64,000 bases of DNA. Origin: Kangsaoukella pontilimi (GTDB lineage Bacteria > Pseudomonadota > Alphaproteobacteria > Rhodobacterales > Rhodobacteraceae). A model generated the notes under the pieces. The model was not told the origin of the DNA and made no database searches. It saw only the letters and a program-made list of their open reading frames with translations. The stretch lies in assembly GCF_009830125.1 (NCBI RefSeq), contig NZ_WUPT01000001.1, positions 744,001 through 808,000 of the forward strand, written 5' to 3'. Positions 51,137 to 62,858 of the stretch are shown piece by piece. The first letter of the stretch is position 1. Each line of letters starts with the position of its first letter. The position numbers and the translations under genes are program-made.

Positions 51137-52801
51137 ATGCTCCAGATTGCCGCCTGGAAGCGCGTCCTGATCTGGGCGGTCTGCCTTGCCGGGATATTGT
51201 TCGCATTCCCGAATGCCTTCTACAGCCGGGTCGAGACGCATAACGACGCGCTGGCCGAGATCGAGGCGTTGGGCGCCACTCCCGAACGTGAAGAGGCCGC
51301 GGGCACATGGCCCGGCTGGATGCCCAATTCACTGGTCAATCTCGGCCTCGACCTGCGCGGCGGCGCGCATCTCCTGGCCGAAGTGCAGGTCGCGGATGTC
51401 TATGACGACCGGATGGACGGCTACTGGCTGAACGTGCGTGATGCGCTTGTCGAAATCCGCGATCAGGTCGGCTTTGTAGAGCGTCTGGACGATGCGCCTG
51501 CGGGTGAGCTTCAGGTCCGCATATCCAACCCCGATGGTCTTGAGGCCGCTCTCTCCGCCGTCCGCGCTCTGGCGCAGCCGGTCGCAAGCCTGACCGGTGT
51601 GGGGGCGACGGATCTGGTCGTATCGGGGCAGGGTGGCGTCATCACGGTCGCGCTCTCGCCCGAGGAAAAGGCGGCCACTGACAACCGCACCATCCAGCAA
51701 TCGCTCGAAATCATCCGCCGCCGCGTGGACGAGGTCGGCACGCGCGAGCCCACGATCCAGCGGCAGGGCGCCGACCGTATCCTGATTCAGGTGCCTGGCA
51801 TCGGATCTGCCGAGGAGCTGAAAGAACTCATCGGCACCACTGCGCGGCTGACCTTCCACCCGGTCGTGCGCCGTACCGCAAACCCGAATGTTCAGCCGGG
51901 ACCGGGCGAAGCGGTTTTTCAGGACCTCGAGATCGAGGATGAATATTACGTCGTCGAATCGACGCCCGTTCTGTCGGGCGAGGACTTGGTCGATGCCCAG
52001 CCTTCTTTCGACCAGAACGGCCAACCCTCGGTCAGTTTCCGCTTCAACCCGCAGGGCGCGCGCGTCTTCGGGCAATATACCTCCGACAATGTCGGCGCGC
52101 TTTTTGCCACCGTGCTTGATGACCGTGTCATCACGGCACCGCAAATCCGCGAGCCGATCACCGGCGGGTCGGGCCAGATCACCGGCAACTTTTCGGTCGA
52201 AAGCTCGACGCAACTGGCCATCCTGTTGCGTGCGGGCGCTCTTCCCGCCGAAATGGTTTTCCTTGAAGAGCGCACCATTGGTCCCGAACTCGGTCAGGAC
52301 AGCATCGAGGCCGGACGCATCGCCTGTATCGTGGCCTTCGTCGCCGTCCTTGCCTTCATGGCTCTCAGCTATGGCCTTTTCGGCATCTTCGCCAATATCG
52401 CGCTATTGCTGAACGTGGCGATCCTGTTCGGCGTTCTGTCGGCCATCGGTGCAACCCTGACGCTGCCGGGCATCGCGGGGATCGTCCTGACCATCGGTAT
52501 GGCCGTCGACGCCAATGTGCTGGTTTTCGAGCGTATCCGCGAAGAACTGAAGACCGCGAAAGGCCCGAGCCGCGCCATCGAGCTTGGCTATGAACGCGCG
52601 CTTTCCGCGATCATCGACGCCAACATCACCACCTTCATCACCGCAGTGATCCTGTTCGCCCTCGGCTCCGGCCCGGTGCGCGGCTTTGCGGTAACGCTTG
52701 GGATCGGCATCCTGACATCGGTCTTCACGGCGATCTTCGTGACCCGCCTGATCATCGTCATGTGGTTCGAACGCAAGCGCCCCCGGACAATCGAGGTATA
52801 G
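51137..52801 (+). CDS. secD: Protein translocase subunit SecD
   Basis: The 554-residue protein has an N-terminal membrane helix, the motif LGLDLRGGAHLL (about residues 69-80), a large periplasmic region (about 85-380) with the P1 head, and five membrane helices, including GIVLTIGMAVDANVLVFERI with its proton-path aspartate. SecD with SecF uses the proton gradient to pull secreted proteins across the membrane. Only 4 bp separate it from secF. Confidence 0.98.
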   Translation: MLQIAAWKRVLIWAVCLAGILFAFPNAFYSRVETHNDALAEIEALGATPEREEAAGTWPGWMPNSLVNLGLDLRGGAHLLAEVQVADVYDDRMDGYWLNVRDALVEIRDQVGFVERLDDAPAGELQVRISNPDGLEAALSAVRALAQPVASLTGVGATDLVVSGQGGVITVALSPEEKAATDNRTIQQSLEIIRRRVDEVGTREPTIQRQGADRILIQVPGIGSAEELKELIGTTARLTFHPVVRRTANPNVQPGPGEAVFQDLEIEDEYYVVESTPVLSGEDLVDAQPSFDQNGQPSVSFRFNPQGARVFGQYTSDNVGALFATVLDDRVITAPQIREPITGGSGQITGNFSVESSTQLAILLRAGALPAEMVFLEERTIGPELGQDSIEAGRIACIVAFVAVLAFMALSYGLFGIFANIALLLNVAILFGVLSAIGATLTLPGIAGIVLTIGMAVDANVLVFERIREELKTAKGPSRAIELGYERALSAIIDANITTFITAVILFALGSGPVRGFAVTLGIGILTSVFTAIFVTRLIIVMWFERKRPRTIEV

Positions 52802-52805
52802 GCCC

Positions 52806-53774
52806 ATGCGACTGAGACTTGTCCCGGCCGAGACCAATTACGACTTCTTCCGCTATGCCCGCCTGACCATGGGTATCTCGATCGTCGCGATGATCGCGTC
52901 GGTCCTGCTCTGGCTGACTGTCGGGCTGAATTTTGGCATCGACTTCCGCGGCGGCACGACCATCCGCACCGAAGCGGTGCAACCTGTCGACACCGGCGCT
53001 TACCGGGGCGTGATCGAGCCGCTGGGGCTTGGCGACGTGTCGATCAGCGAGGTCTTCGACCCGTCCTTCGGCGCGGACAAGAATGTCGCCATGATCCGCA
53101 TTCAGGCCCAGGAAGGGCAGGAAAGCGTCTCGGGCGACGTCATCCTTCAGGTCGAGACCGCGCTCCAGGGGCTTGATCCCTCGCTGACCTTCACGTCCGT
53201 GGAATCGGTTGGCCCCAAAGTGTCGGGCGAACTGATCCAGACCGCCGTCATCGCTGTTCTGGCCGCACTCGGCGCGATCCTGATCTATATCTGGCTTCGC
53301 TTCGAATGGCAGTTCTCCGTCGGTGCCGTGGTGGCCCTGTTCCATGACGTGATCCTGACCATCGGCATCTTCAGCCTTCTGCAGATCCGGTTTGACCTTG
53401 CCACCATCGCGGCGCTTCTGACCATTGTGGGGTACTCGATCAACGACACGGTCGTGATCTTCGACCGGCTTCGCGAGAACCTGCGCAAGTACAAGAAAAA
53501 GCCGCTGGTCGACGTCATGAACCTCAGCGTCAACGAGACCCTCAGCCGGACCCTGATGACTTCGGGCACCACCCTTCTGGCGCTGATTGCGCTGCTGGCG
53601 CTTGGCGGCGACGTGATCCGGGGCTTTGTCTTCGCGATCACCTGGGGCGTGATCGTCGGCACCTATTCCTCGGTCTACGTGGCCAAGAACGTGGTGCTGA
53701 TGCTGGGCGTCAAGCGCGACTGGTCCAAACCCGACGCCAATCAGGGCAACCAGTTCGGCAACATTGATGCCTGA
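52806..53774 (+). CDS. secF: Protein translocase subunit SecF
   Basis: The 322-residue protein has the SecF layout: first helix, motif LNFGIDFRGGTTIRTEA (about residues 42-58), a short periplasmic domain, and five more helices with TIVGYSINDTVVIFDRLREN and the region after it (NLSVNETLSRTLMTSGTTLL). It ends with a short charged tail. Its last codons overlap the TauE/SafE gene by 8 bp. Confidence 0.98.
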   Translation: MRLRLVPAETNYDFFRYARLTMGISIVAMIASVLLWLTVGLNFGIDFRGGTTIRTEAVQPVDTGAYRGVIEPLGLGDVSISEVFDPSFGADKNVAMIRIQAQEGQESVSGDVILQVETALQGLDPSLTFTSVESVGPKVSGELIQTAVIAVLAALGAILIYIWLRFEWQFSVGAVVALFHDVILTIGIFSLLQIRFDLATIAALLTIVGYSINDTVVIFDRLRENLRKYKKKPLVDVMNLSVNETLSRTLMTSGTTLLALIALLALGGDVIRGFVFAITWGVIVGTYSSVYVAKNVVLMLGVKRDWSKPDANQGNQFGNIDA

Positions 53775-54519
53775 CGTCATCCTCTCGGTCTTTCAGATCG
53801 AGGGTGTCTGGTACCTGATCCTCGCGGCGCTCATGGCGGGCGTCGTCCGGGGGTTTGCCGGCTTCGGGACGGCGATGGTGTATTTGCCCGTTGCCGGACA
53901 GGTCCTTGGCCCGTTCGAGGCGCTCACTACCCTTGTCATCATGGACCTGACCGGCCCGTTGATCCATGTGCCGCGCGCGCTGAAGGACGGCCATCCGGGC
54001 GACGTGGCCCGTCTTGGCCTTGGCGCGCTGATCTCGGTGCCGCTCGGTGTCTGGGTCCTTTCCTTGGTCGAGCCCGAGGTCTTTCGCTACGGCGTCTCGC
54101 TCGTCGCCATCATTCTGCTCGTCCTGCTCATCGGCGGTGTCCGCTACAGGGGCGAACTGACCAGGCCGATGATCTTCGGAACCGGAGCCCTTGGTGGCTT
54201 CCTTGGCGGCTCCGTGGGCCTGCCCGGACCGCCGGTGATCATGCTCTACATGGCATCTGCCCTGCCGCCCAAGACGATCCGCGCCAACAACACGCTCTAC
54301 CTCAGCCTGTTCGACGCCATCCTGATCATTGTCCTCGCCGTCCGCGGGTTCCTCAGGCTCTCGGCGGTCACGCTTGGACTTGTCCTGATCCTGCCCTATA
54401 CCCTCGGAAACTGGATCGGCGCCCGAATTTTCCGGCCCGAGGCGGAACGCATGTACCGGTTCGCCGCTTACCTGATCATCGCGGTATCCGCGTTGCACGG
54501 CCTGCCGCTCTGGGACTGA
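53767..54519 (+). CDS. TauE/SafE family permease
   Basis: The start is ATG 53767 inside the secF end. The 250-residue protein has about eight membrane segments and the family's duplicated motif: GVVRGFAGFGTAMVYLPVAG near the N-terminus and GTGALGGFLGGSVGLPGPPV in the middle. Members export or take up sulphite, sulphoacetate or other organosulphur anions; the substrate here is unknown. Coupling to secF reflects gene packing and is not evidence of a shared role. Confidence 0.9.
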   Translation: MPDVILSVFQIEGVWYLILAALMAGVVRGFAGFGTAMVYLPVAGQVLGPFEALTTLVIMDLTGPLIHVPRALKDGHPGDVARLGLGALISVPLGVWVLSLVEPEVFRYGVSLVAIILLVLLIGGVRYRGELTRPMIFGTGALGGFLGGSVGLPGPPVIMLYMASALPPKTIRANNTLYLSLFDAILIIVLAVRGFLRLSAVTLGLVLILPYTLGNWIGARIFRPEAERMYRFAAYLIIAVSALHGLPLWD

Positions 54520-54536
54520 CACGAGAGGGAGACACC

Positions 54537-54893
54537 ATGCGCTTGAACGAGGTGGTCTATTCCAACGCACTGCCGATCGAGGGCTACGGCCCCGGCTTTT
54601 TCCGCATCGGTGGTGAGGCGCATCAGGCTCCGCTGGCGGTCCTTCCCGAAGCGGGCGTCACGGCATGGGGCGGCACCGACGACACCAAACCCCTTCTCGA
54701 CGCTCTGAACAGCATCGACGTTCTGCTGGTGGGTACCGGCCCGGAAATCGCACATCTTCCCGAACCCTTCCGCACCGCTCTGGAGGAGGCCGGCCTTGGC
54801 GTCGAGGTCATGGCCAGCCCGCAGGCCTGCCGCACCTACAACGTCCTTTTGGGCGAAGGGCGGCGTGTGGGACTGGCGCTGCTTCCGGTCTGA
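54537..54893 (+). CDS. Mth938-like (DUF498) domain protein
   Basis: The 118-residue soluble protein matches the Mth938/NDUFAF3-like family: [40 protein letters not shown] and [20 protein letters not shown]. The mitochondrial relative NDUFAF3 is a complex I assembly factor; the bacterial role is uncertain. GAGAGGGAG precedes the ATG. Its place between secF and ccmA is commonly seen in alphaproteobacteria. Confidence 0.9.
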   Translation: MRLNEVVYSNALPIEGYGPGFFRIGGEAHQAPLAVLPEAGVTAWGGTDDTKPLLDALNSIDVLLVGTGPEIAHLPEPFRTALEEAGLGVEVMASPQACRTYNVLLGEGRRVGLALLPV

Positions 54894-54957
54894 GTCCTCC
54901 GCCAACCGCCCCGCGCGCCATGGACATTCCCGGCTGCTTCGGGAAAACCTCGCTGTC

Positions 54958-55587
54958 ATGAGCGAAGCGCCTCTTCTGACCCTGACCGATGTCGCGATAG
55001 AGCGTGGCGGCGTCTGCCTTGCCTCGGGCATCGGGCTGACGCTCGGGCCGGGTCAGGCGCTGATCCTGCGCGGCCCCAACGGCTCGGGCAAGACGACGCT
55101 TCTGCGCACCGTGGCGGGGCTTCAGCCGCCGCTGAGCGGAACCGTTCAGGCCGGCCCCGAGGCAGTGGCCTACGCGGCCCATTCCGACGGAATCAAGACG
55201 ACACTGACGGTTACCGAGAACCTGACCTTCTGGGCGGCAATGTTCGGAACGCGCGATATTCGGCCCGCCCTCGACGCCTTCGCGCTCACGGGCCTGGCGA
55301 ACCGGCCTGCCGGAGCGCTGTCCGCCGGGCAGAAACGGCGCCTCGGTCTCGTCCGCCTTCTGGTCACGGGCCGGCCGCTCTGGGTGCTGGACGAACCGAC
55401 CGTGGCTCTGGACGCCGCGTCTGTCGCGCTTTTCGCGAAGGCCGTCACCGATCATCTGGGGCAGGGCGGTGCCGCGCTTATCGCGACCCATATCGACCTC
55501 GGCCTCGACGCACCTGTCCTCGACATGACCGCTTATCCGCCAATGCCGGAAACCGCCCCGGGCGCCTTTGACGAGACGCTGACATGA
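54958..55587 (+). CDS. ccmA: Haem exporter ATP-binding subunit CcmA
   Basis: The 209-residue ATPase has Walker A GPNGSGKT (39-46), the signature [15 protein letters not shown] and Walker [13 protein letters not shown]. The start is ATG 54958 ([12 protein letters not shown]); the open frame before it is spurious. CcmA with CcmB forms the ABC module that releases haem-loaded CcmE for cytochrome c maturation. It overlaps ccmB by 4 bp. It is named helA in Rhodobacter capsulatus. Confidence 0.95.
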   Translation: MSEAPLLTLTDVAIERGGVCLASGIGLTLGPGQALILRGPNGSGKTTLLRTVAGLQPPLSGTVQAGPEAVAYAAHSDGIKTTLTVTENLTFWAAMFGTRDIRPALDAFALTGLANRPAGALSAGQKRRLGLVRLLVTGRPLWVLDEPTVALDAASVALFAKAVTDHLGQGGAALIATHIDLGLDAPVLDMTAYPPMPETAPGAFDETLT

Positions 55588-56240
55588 TCCACATTCTGAC
55601 ACGAGACCTACGGCTTGCCATCCGCGCAGGCGGAGGCTTCGGGCTGGCTCTGGCTTTCTTCCTGATCCTCGTGGTGCTGGTCCCGTTCGGCATTGGCCCG
55701 GACGCAACGCTTCTGGAAATTGTCGCGCCCGGCATCCTCTGGGTCGGCGCGCTTCTGGCCTCGCTCCTGTCGCTGGACCGCATCTTCGCCACAGATCACG
55801 AGGACGGCTCGCTGGAACTTCTGGCCACGGCGCCTCTGCCGCTGGAAGTCCTCGTCGCGACGAAGGCGGCGGCGCACTGGCTGACAACGGGCCTTCCGCT
55901 GACGCTGGCCGCGCCGGTCTTGGGCATCCTTCTGAACCTGCCCGCCGGGGGCCATTTCTGGCTGACAATGTCGCTTCTGATCGGCACGCCCGCGCTGTCG
56001 ATGATCGGCGCTTTCGGGGCAGCGCTGACAGTGGGTCTCAAGCGCGGCGGGCTTCTTCTGTCGCTTCTGGTGCTGCCGCTATATGTGCCGACGCTGATCT
56101 TCGGTGCAGACGCCGTCAGGCGCGGGATCGACGGTTTCGGCCCCCAGACGCCCCTGACCATCCTTGCGGGCATCACTCTTGGAACGCTGGCGCTTCTGCC
56201 CTTTGCAGGCGCGGGCGCGCTCCGCGTCAATCTGCGCTGA
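55584..56240 (+). CDS. ccmB: Haem exporter membrane subunit CcmB
   Basis: The 218-residue protein has six membrane segments and the CcmB start region [20 protein letters not shown]. Other family features are [20 protein letters not shown] and [20 protein letters not shown]. It partners CcmA, whose stop codon overlaps its ATG, and is followed by ccmC after 44 bp. Confidence 0.95.
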   Translation: MIHILTRDLRLAIRAGGGFGLALAFFLILVVLVPFGIGPDATLLEIVAPGILWVGALLASLLSLDRIFATDHEDGSLELLATAPLPLEVLVATKAAAHWLTTGLPLTLAAPVLGILLNLPAGGHFWLTMSLLIGTPALSMIGAFGAALTVGLKRGGLLLSLLVLPLYVPTLIFGADAVRRGIDGFGPQTPLTILAGITLGTLALLPFAGAGALRVNLR

Positions 56241-56284
56241 CGGTCTGACTTGTGAGCGCATCTGAGCGAGGTTAACTATCCCGC

Positions 56285-57013
56285 ATGTCGTTTTGGGAAT
56301 ATGCCAACCCCCGCCGCTTCATGGCCGTGACCGACCGCGTGGTCGGCCCGTCCTTCGTTCTGGCAGGGGTGCTGATAACCACCGGTCTGATCTGGGGGTT
56401 CTTCTTCACACCTGACGACTTCCGGCAGGGCTCGACCGTCAAGATCATCTACCTGCACGTGCCGTCCGCGATGATGGCGATCAACATCTGGATCATGATG
56501 CTGGTCACCTCTCTCGTCTGGCTGATCCGCCGGCACCATGTTTCGGCACTCGCGGCCAAGGCTGCGGCGCCCATCGGCGTCACGATGACGCTGATCGCAC
56601 TCTTCACGGGTGCTGTCTGGGGCCAGCCAATGTGGGGCACCTACTGGGCGTGGGACCCGCGCCTGACCTCGTTCTTGATCCTGTTCCTTTTCTACCTCGG
56701 CTACATGGCGCTCTGGGCGGCGATCGAAGACCCCGACACGGCGGCGGACCTGACGTCGATCCTCTGCCTCGTGGGCTCGGTCTTTGCGCTTCTGTCGCGC
56801 TACGCGGTCAACTTCTGGAACCAGGGCCTCCACCAGGGAGCGAGCCTGTCACTCGACAAGGAAGAGAATATCTCTGACGTCTTCTGGTTCCCGCTGCTTG
56901 CCTGTATCGCCGGGTTCATCCTGCTCTTCATCGCGCTGGTCCTTCTGCGCACCCGGACCGAGATCCGGGCCCGACGCCTCCACGCGATCACGCTTCGCGA
57001 AAGGTCCGCCTGA
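56285..57013 (+). CDS. ccmC: Cytochrome c maturation protein CcmC
   Basis: The 242-residue protein has six membrane segments and the haem-handling signature WGTYWAWDPRLTS (a WxWD motif, about residues 117-129). Conserved haem-ligand histidines are in YLHVPSAMM (about residue 60) and NQGLHQGAS (about 184). CcmC transfers haem to CcmE. Its stop codon overlaps the ccmD start. Confidence 0.96.
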   Translation: MSFWEYANPRRFMAVTDRVVGPSFVLAGVLITTGLIWGFFFTPDDFRQGSTVKIIYLHVPSAMMAINIWIMMLVTSLVWLIRRHHVSALAAKAAAPIGVTMTLIALFTGAVWGQPMWGTYWAWDPRLTSFLILFLFYLGYMALWAAIEDPDTAADLTSILCLVGSVFALLSRYAVNFWNQGLHQGASLSLDKEENISDVFWFPLLACIAGFILLFIALVLLRTRTEIRARRLHAITLRERSA

Positions 57014-57171
57014 TGCCCGATCTCGGCGCTTACGCCTTCGAGGTCAGCCTCGCTTATGCCGGGTCGCTTCTGGCCCTGGGCATCGTGATCTGGGCCAGCG
57101 TCGCACGTGCTGCGCGGGTGCGCCGCACGCTGGACGAAGCCGAAAAGCGCTGGTCGAATAAGAATGGCTAG
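57013..57171 (+). CDS. ccmD: Haem exporter small subunit CcmD
   Basis: The 52-residue protein reads MPDLGAYAFEVSLAYAGSLL, continues through one membrane helix into RRTLDEAEKRW, the typical CcmD basic-acidic tail. CcmD helps release haem-loaded CcmE from CcmABC. It shares bases with the ccmC stop codon and overlaps ccmG by 8 bp. It is short and easily missed. Confidence 0.92.
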   Translation: MPDLGAYAFEVSLAYAGSLLALGIVIWASVARAARVRRTLDEAEKRWSNKNG

Positions 57172-57697
57172 GATTTCGCCGCTTGTCCTCCTGCCGCCGG
57201 TCGCCTTTGCGGCGCTCGCGGGGCTTTTCCTGAGCGGCATGTTCCGCGACGACCCCGACGCGCTCCCGTCGACCTTGGTCGGACGCGCAGCACCGGCGCT
57301 CGAAGTCACGGCGCTGTCGGGCGAACCTCTGATTGATCGGGAGGCCCTGAACGCACCCGGTCCCAAGATCGTGAACTTCTGGGCAAGCTGGTGCGCGCCC
57401 TGCCGGGTCGAACACCCGCATCTGATGGCGCTCGCAGACGAGGGCATTCCCATCTACGGCGTGAATTACAAGGACGATGCCGACAAGGCCCTCGGCTTCC
57501 TGGCCGAACTGGGCGACCCGTATACGGCAATCGGTGCCGACGAACGGGGTCGCGTCGCACTGGAATGGGGTGTCTACGGCGTGCCCGAGACCTTCGTTAT
57601 CGACAGTGACGGCAAGGTCGTCCTGCGTTTCGCGGGGCCCGTCACGGCGCCCGTCTTGGCAAACCGCATCCGTCCGGCGCTTGCAGAGGCGCAGTAA
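57164..57697 (+). CDS. ccmG: Thiol:disulfide interchange protein CcmG/DsbE
   Basis: The start is ATG 57164 (MARISPLVLLPPVAF). The 177-residue membrane-anchored thioredoxin has an N-terminal helix, the active site FWASWCAPCRVEHP, the GVNYKDD insert and cis-proline loop GVPETFVID, all diagnostic of DsbE. It reduces apocytochrome c before haem ligation. It is named helX in Rhodobacter capsulatus. It is the last gene of the ccmABCDG run. Confidence 0.95.
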   Translation: MARISPLVLLPPVAFAALAGLFLSGMFRDDPDALPSTLVGRAAPALEVTALSGEPLIDREALNAPGPKIVNFWASWCAPCRVEHPHLMALADEGIPIYGVNYKDDADKALGFLAELGDPYTAIGADERGRVALEWGVYGVPETFVIDSDGKVVLRFAGPVTAPVLANRIRPALAEAQ

Positions 57698-57703
57698 GCG
57701 TCC

Positions 57704-57814
57704 TTAGCCGAAGAGCCAGACCACAAGCAGCACCATGAGGGCGCCACCTTCTAGAGGGGGAAGGGAGAAGGGAATCCGGCGGGCAACGACCCGCAAATAG
57801 TCACTCATAAACAT
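57704..57814 (-). CDS. Possible small membrane protein (36 residues)
   Basis: The frame reads MFMSDYLRVVARRIPFSLPP and then LEGGALMVLLVVWLFG, a basic start with a hydrophobic C-terminal helix. GAGTGAGTGG precedes the first ATG. It converges on ccmG with a 6-bp gap and sits 326 bp beyond the acnA stop. I recognise no family; composition and layout suggest a real small protein, but the evidence is thin. Confidence 0.35.
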   Translation of the reverse strand: MFMSDYLRVVARRIPFSLPPLEGGALMVLLVVWLFG

Positions 57815-58010
57815 ACCACTCACTCAATCAGCCGCCACAAATACAACGCCTCGACACTACCTCAAAGAACGGCCTCCGGCGAGGAAACAGGTGGTTTCGC
57901 CCTGCCGAACGGTCGTGCGAGGCAACAATCCACTGGCGTCCGACAGCATTATTGCCCTCCGATCCTCAATTCCACTCCAACCAGACCAGACAAGGCTTCG
58001 AAAATTCGAC
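57815..58010. other. Intergenic region without a recognisable gene
   Basis: This part of the 443-bp ccmG-acnA space is less GC-rich than the surroundings and holds no convincing frame. It probably contains the promoter of the 36-residue frame, if that is real. The dispersed repeat starts at its right end. Confidence 0.4.
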
Positions 58011-58084
58011 TCAAATTGTCCTTCGCCTGTTTCCAAATATCCCGGGGTGAATGCGCCGGAGGCGCAGAGGGGCAGCGCCCCTGA
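58011..58084. repeat. Dispersed repeat between convergent genes (copy 3, right half)
   Basis: TCAAATTGTC, then CTTCGCCTGT, AAATATCCCGGGGTGA and a GGGGCAGCGCCCC hairpin match the right half of the element at 8356-8430 in the same order, with a few changes. The space lies between convergent ccmG and acnA. Confidence 0.7.
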
Positions 58085-58092
58085 AACGACGA

Positions 58093-58116
58093 AGGCCGCC
58101 CCCGAAGGGACGGCCT
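58093..58116 (-). terminator. acnA terminator hairpin
   Basis: On the minus strand AGGCCGTCCC-TTCG-GGGGCGGCCT forms a 10-bp stem with one T-G pair and a stable TTCG loop, starting 24 bases after the acnA stop codon. The T-run afterwards is weak. Confidence 0.7.
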
Positions 58117-58140
58117 CTATCAGATCGTCGGACCGGCCCG

Positions 58141-60915
<2,775 letters not shown>

Positions 60916-61107
60916 CCTGAAGCCTCCTCAATGGGGGTGAATTCCGGGGTCAGATACCCCCGCTTCGAGATAGGGCGCAAGGGGGGTGCGTCGATTTTGT
61001 ATACCATGGTGCACAGAAAATCCAAGACGCATCTGGGTGACGGTAACAGTCAATCTCAAATGCTTGATTGGCGCAGGCGTACACCCTGGGTTAGGGAAGG
61101 TGTGGGG

Positions 61108-61824
61108 ATGCAATCGAAACGGTGCTTCATGCGACGTCTGCTTATCGCTCTTTCCGCCCTCTGGCTCACCGCGGCGGCACCCGCCATGGCCGAGCGGCTT
61201 GTGGTGGTCGAGCTCTTCACGTCGCAGGGCTGTTCGTCCTGCCCGCCCGCAGACGCGATTCTCGGTGAGCTGGCCGATCGCGACGACGTTATCGCGCTCG
61301 CGCTCCATGTCGATTACTGGGATTATATCGGTTGGAAGGACGAATTCGCGAGCCCCGCTTTCACAAAACGGCAGCGGTCCTATGCTCGGGTCGCAGGCGC
61401 ACGGTCCGTCTATACGCCGCAAATGATCGTCGACGGCGCGGAGCACATCGTCGGAACCAAGCCCATGAAGCTGATGGAGGCCATCAAGGCCCATCAGGAC
61501 CGGTCCACGCCTGTAACTGTCACGATGACGCGGAATGGCGACCGGGTGCGTATTCTGGCGAAATCCTCTGCGCGTCTGCCTGAAGGGGCGACGATCAGAG
61601 TGGCAACCTTCACGCCCCGCGCCACCGTGGACATTAAGCGCGGTGAAAACGCGGGCCGCCGCCTGACCTACCACAACGTGGTACGGAACCTCGTCGATGT
61701 GGGAACCTGGGACGGCAGCAGCGATTTCCGCGGCAGTATCCAGAGCCCGGCAGGCGTGCCGTTCGTAGTTCTCATTCAGGAGGGCCACCACGGCCCGATG
61801 CTCGCCGCCGATATTCTGCGCTGA
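61108..61824 (+). CDS. DUF1223 domain periplasmic thioredoxin-like protein
   Basis: The start is ATG 61108 (MQSKRCFMRRLLIALSALWL), with GGAAGG 7 bases upstream; the open frame further back is antisense to acnA. The signal peptide is probably cut after AMA (residue 28). The 238-residue protein has the DUF1223 signature VVVELFTSQGCSSCPPADAI with a CxxC pair, and HVDYWDYIGWKDEFASP. A redox role in the periplasm is likely but unproven. It is divergent from acnA. Confidence 0.9.
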   Translation: MQSKRCFMRRLLIALSALWLTAAAPAMAERLVVVELFTSQGCSSCPPADAILGELADRDDVIALALHVDYWDYIGWKDEFASPAFTKRQRSYARVAGARSVYTPQMIVDGAEHIVGTKPMKLMEAIKAHQDRSTPVTVTMTRNGDRVRILAKSSARLPEGATIRVATFTPRATVDIKRGENAGRRLTYHNVVRNLVDVGTWDGSSDFRGSIQSPAGVPFVVLIQEGHHGPMLAADILR

Positions 61825-61845
61825 CAAGATCGGCAGGGCAGGGGA

Positions 61846-62760
61846 TCAGCCTGCCGCGGACCGCGCCTCGGCTTCGGCGCGCGCAGCGGCCGACAGTTTC
61901 CAGCGATTGTGCACCCAGAACCACTGGGCCGGGTCCTCGCGCACGATCCGTTCGACCACGTCGTTATAGGTCTGCATCATGTCTTCGGGTGTCGTGTGCC
62001 GGATCGGCTCTTCGATCAGCAGCTCGAAACTCAGACCGTCCGGCTGACGAATGCCGAAAAGCGGCACCATGACGGCGTCGTATTTCAACGCCCATTCCGC
62101 GGCTGAAAGGGGGGTATGCGCAGGCTGGCCGAAAAAGGACAGGACCGGAGCCTTCGTCGAGGCGACATCGGCAACGATTCCGATGATCCCGCCATCCTTC
62201 AGATAGCGGACCAGACCGCCGACGCCCTTACCGTCGGTGGGAAAGACCGGGGTGGCGATGGCCGAGATCGCGGTGACGTAATGTTCGTTGAAGGCGCGGT
62301 TGGTCATCCGCTTGTAGAGCGCGCCCATCGGGAAGCCTTGCCGGGACAGCGTGCCCCGCACCGCGTCGTAATTGCCGAGATGCGCGGTCACCAGAACCAT
62401 CGGACGGCCTTGTGCGCGGGCTTCTTCCAGGGCCGCGACGCCGGGGCCGCGCCGGGGCGCGTCGGCCACGCGCTCCAGAAACTCCGCACCCGAATAGATC
62501 TCGATCAGCGTGCGCCCGACATTGTCGGGGACGACCCGCTGAAGTCGCGCACGTTCGTCGGCGGAAAGCTCGGGCATGGCCAGCCGCGCATTCGCGTCGA
62601 TCCGTTTACGCCAGCCTGCGAGAGGTGCCACGATCCGCGAGAAGACCCAGCCGAAAAGCCGGACACGTAGCGCATAGGGAAGAAGCCGGGCAAGGCCGAG
62701 CGCGCCACGCGCCGAAAGGTCTACGGCGCGTTCCCGGATGGTTATGGGGCTGTCGGTCAA
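61846..62760 (-). CDS. Lipid A acyltransferase family protein (LpxL/HtrB-like)
   Basis: The start is TTG 62760 with GAGGGGG a few bases upstream. The 304-residue protein has the HxxxxD acyltransferase motif HLGNYD (His at about residue 126), DGGIIGIVADVAST, and the family ending PAQWFWVHNRWK. An N-terminal hydrophobic stretch could anchor it. It probably adds secondary acyl chains to lipid A in the inner membrane; which chain is not readable. It faces the DUF1223 gene tail to tail. Confidence 0.88.
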   Translation of the reverse strand: MTDSPITIRERAVDLSARGALGLARLLPYALRVRLFGWVFSRIVAPLAGWRKRIDANARLAMPELSADERARLQRVVPDNVGRTLIEIYSGAEFLERVADAPRRGPGVAALEEARAQGRPMVLVTAHLGNYDAVRGTLSRQGFPMGALYKRMTNRAFNEHYVTAISAIATPVFPTDGKGVGGLVRYLKDGGIIGIVADVASTKAPVLSFFGQPAHTPLSAAEWALKYDAVMVPLFGIRQPDGLSFELLIEEPIRHTTPEDMMQTYNDVVERIVREDPAQWFWVHNRWKLSAAARAEAEARSAAG

Positions 62761-62858
62761 ATGGCCCCCTCGGGTGCGGTCGCCTCGTACATGGCAGACA
62801 AATACGCAGCATTGGGCCGTGGGACAAGCGCGCCCGGATGCGGCCTATGTCAGAGTGT

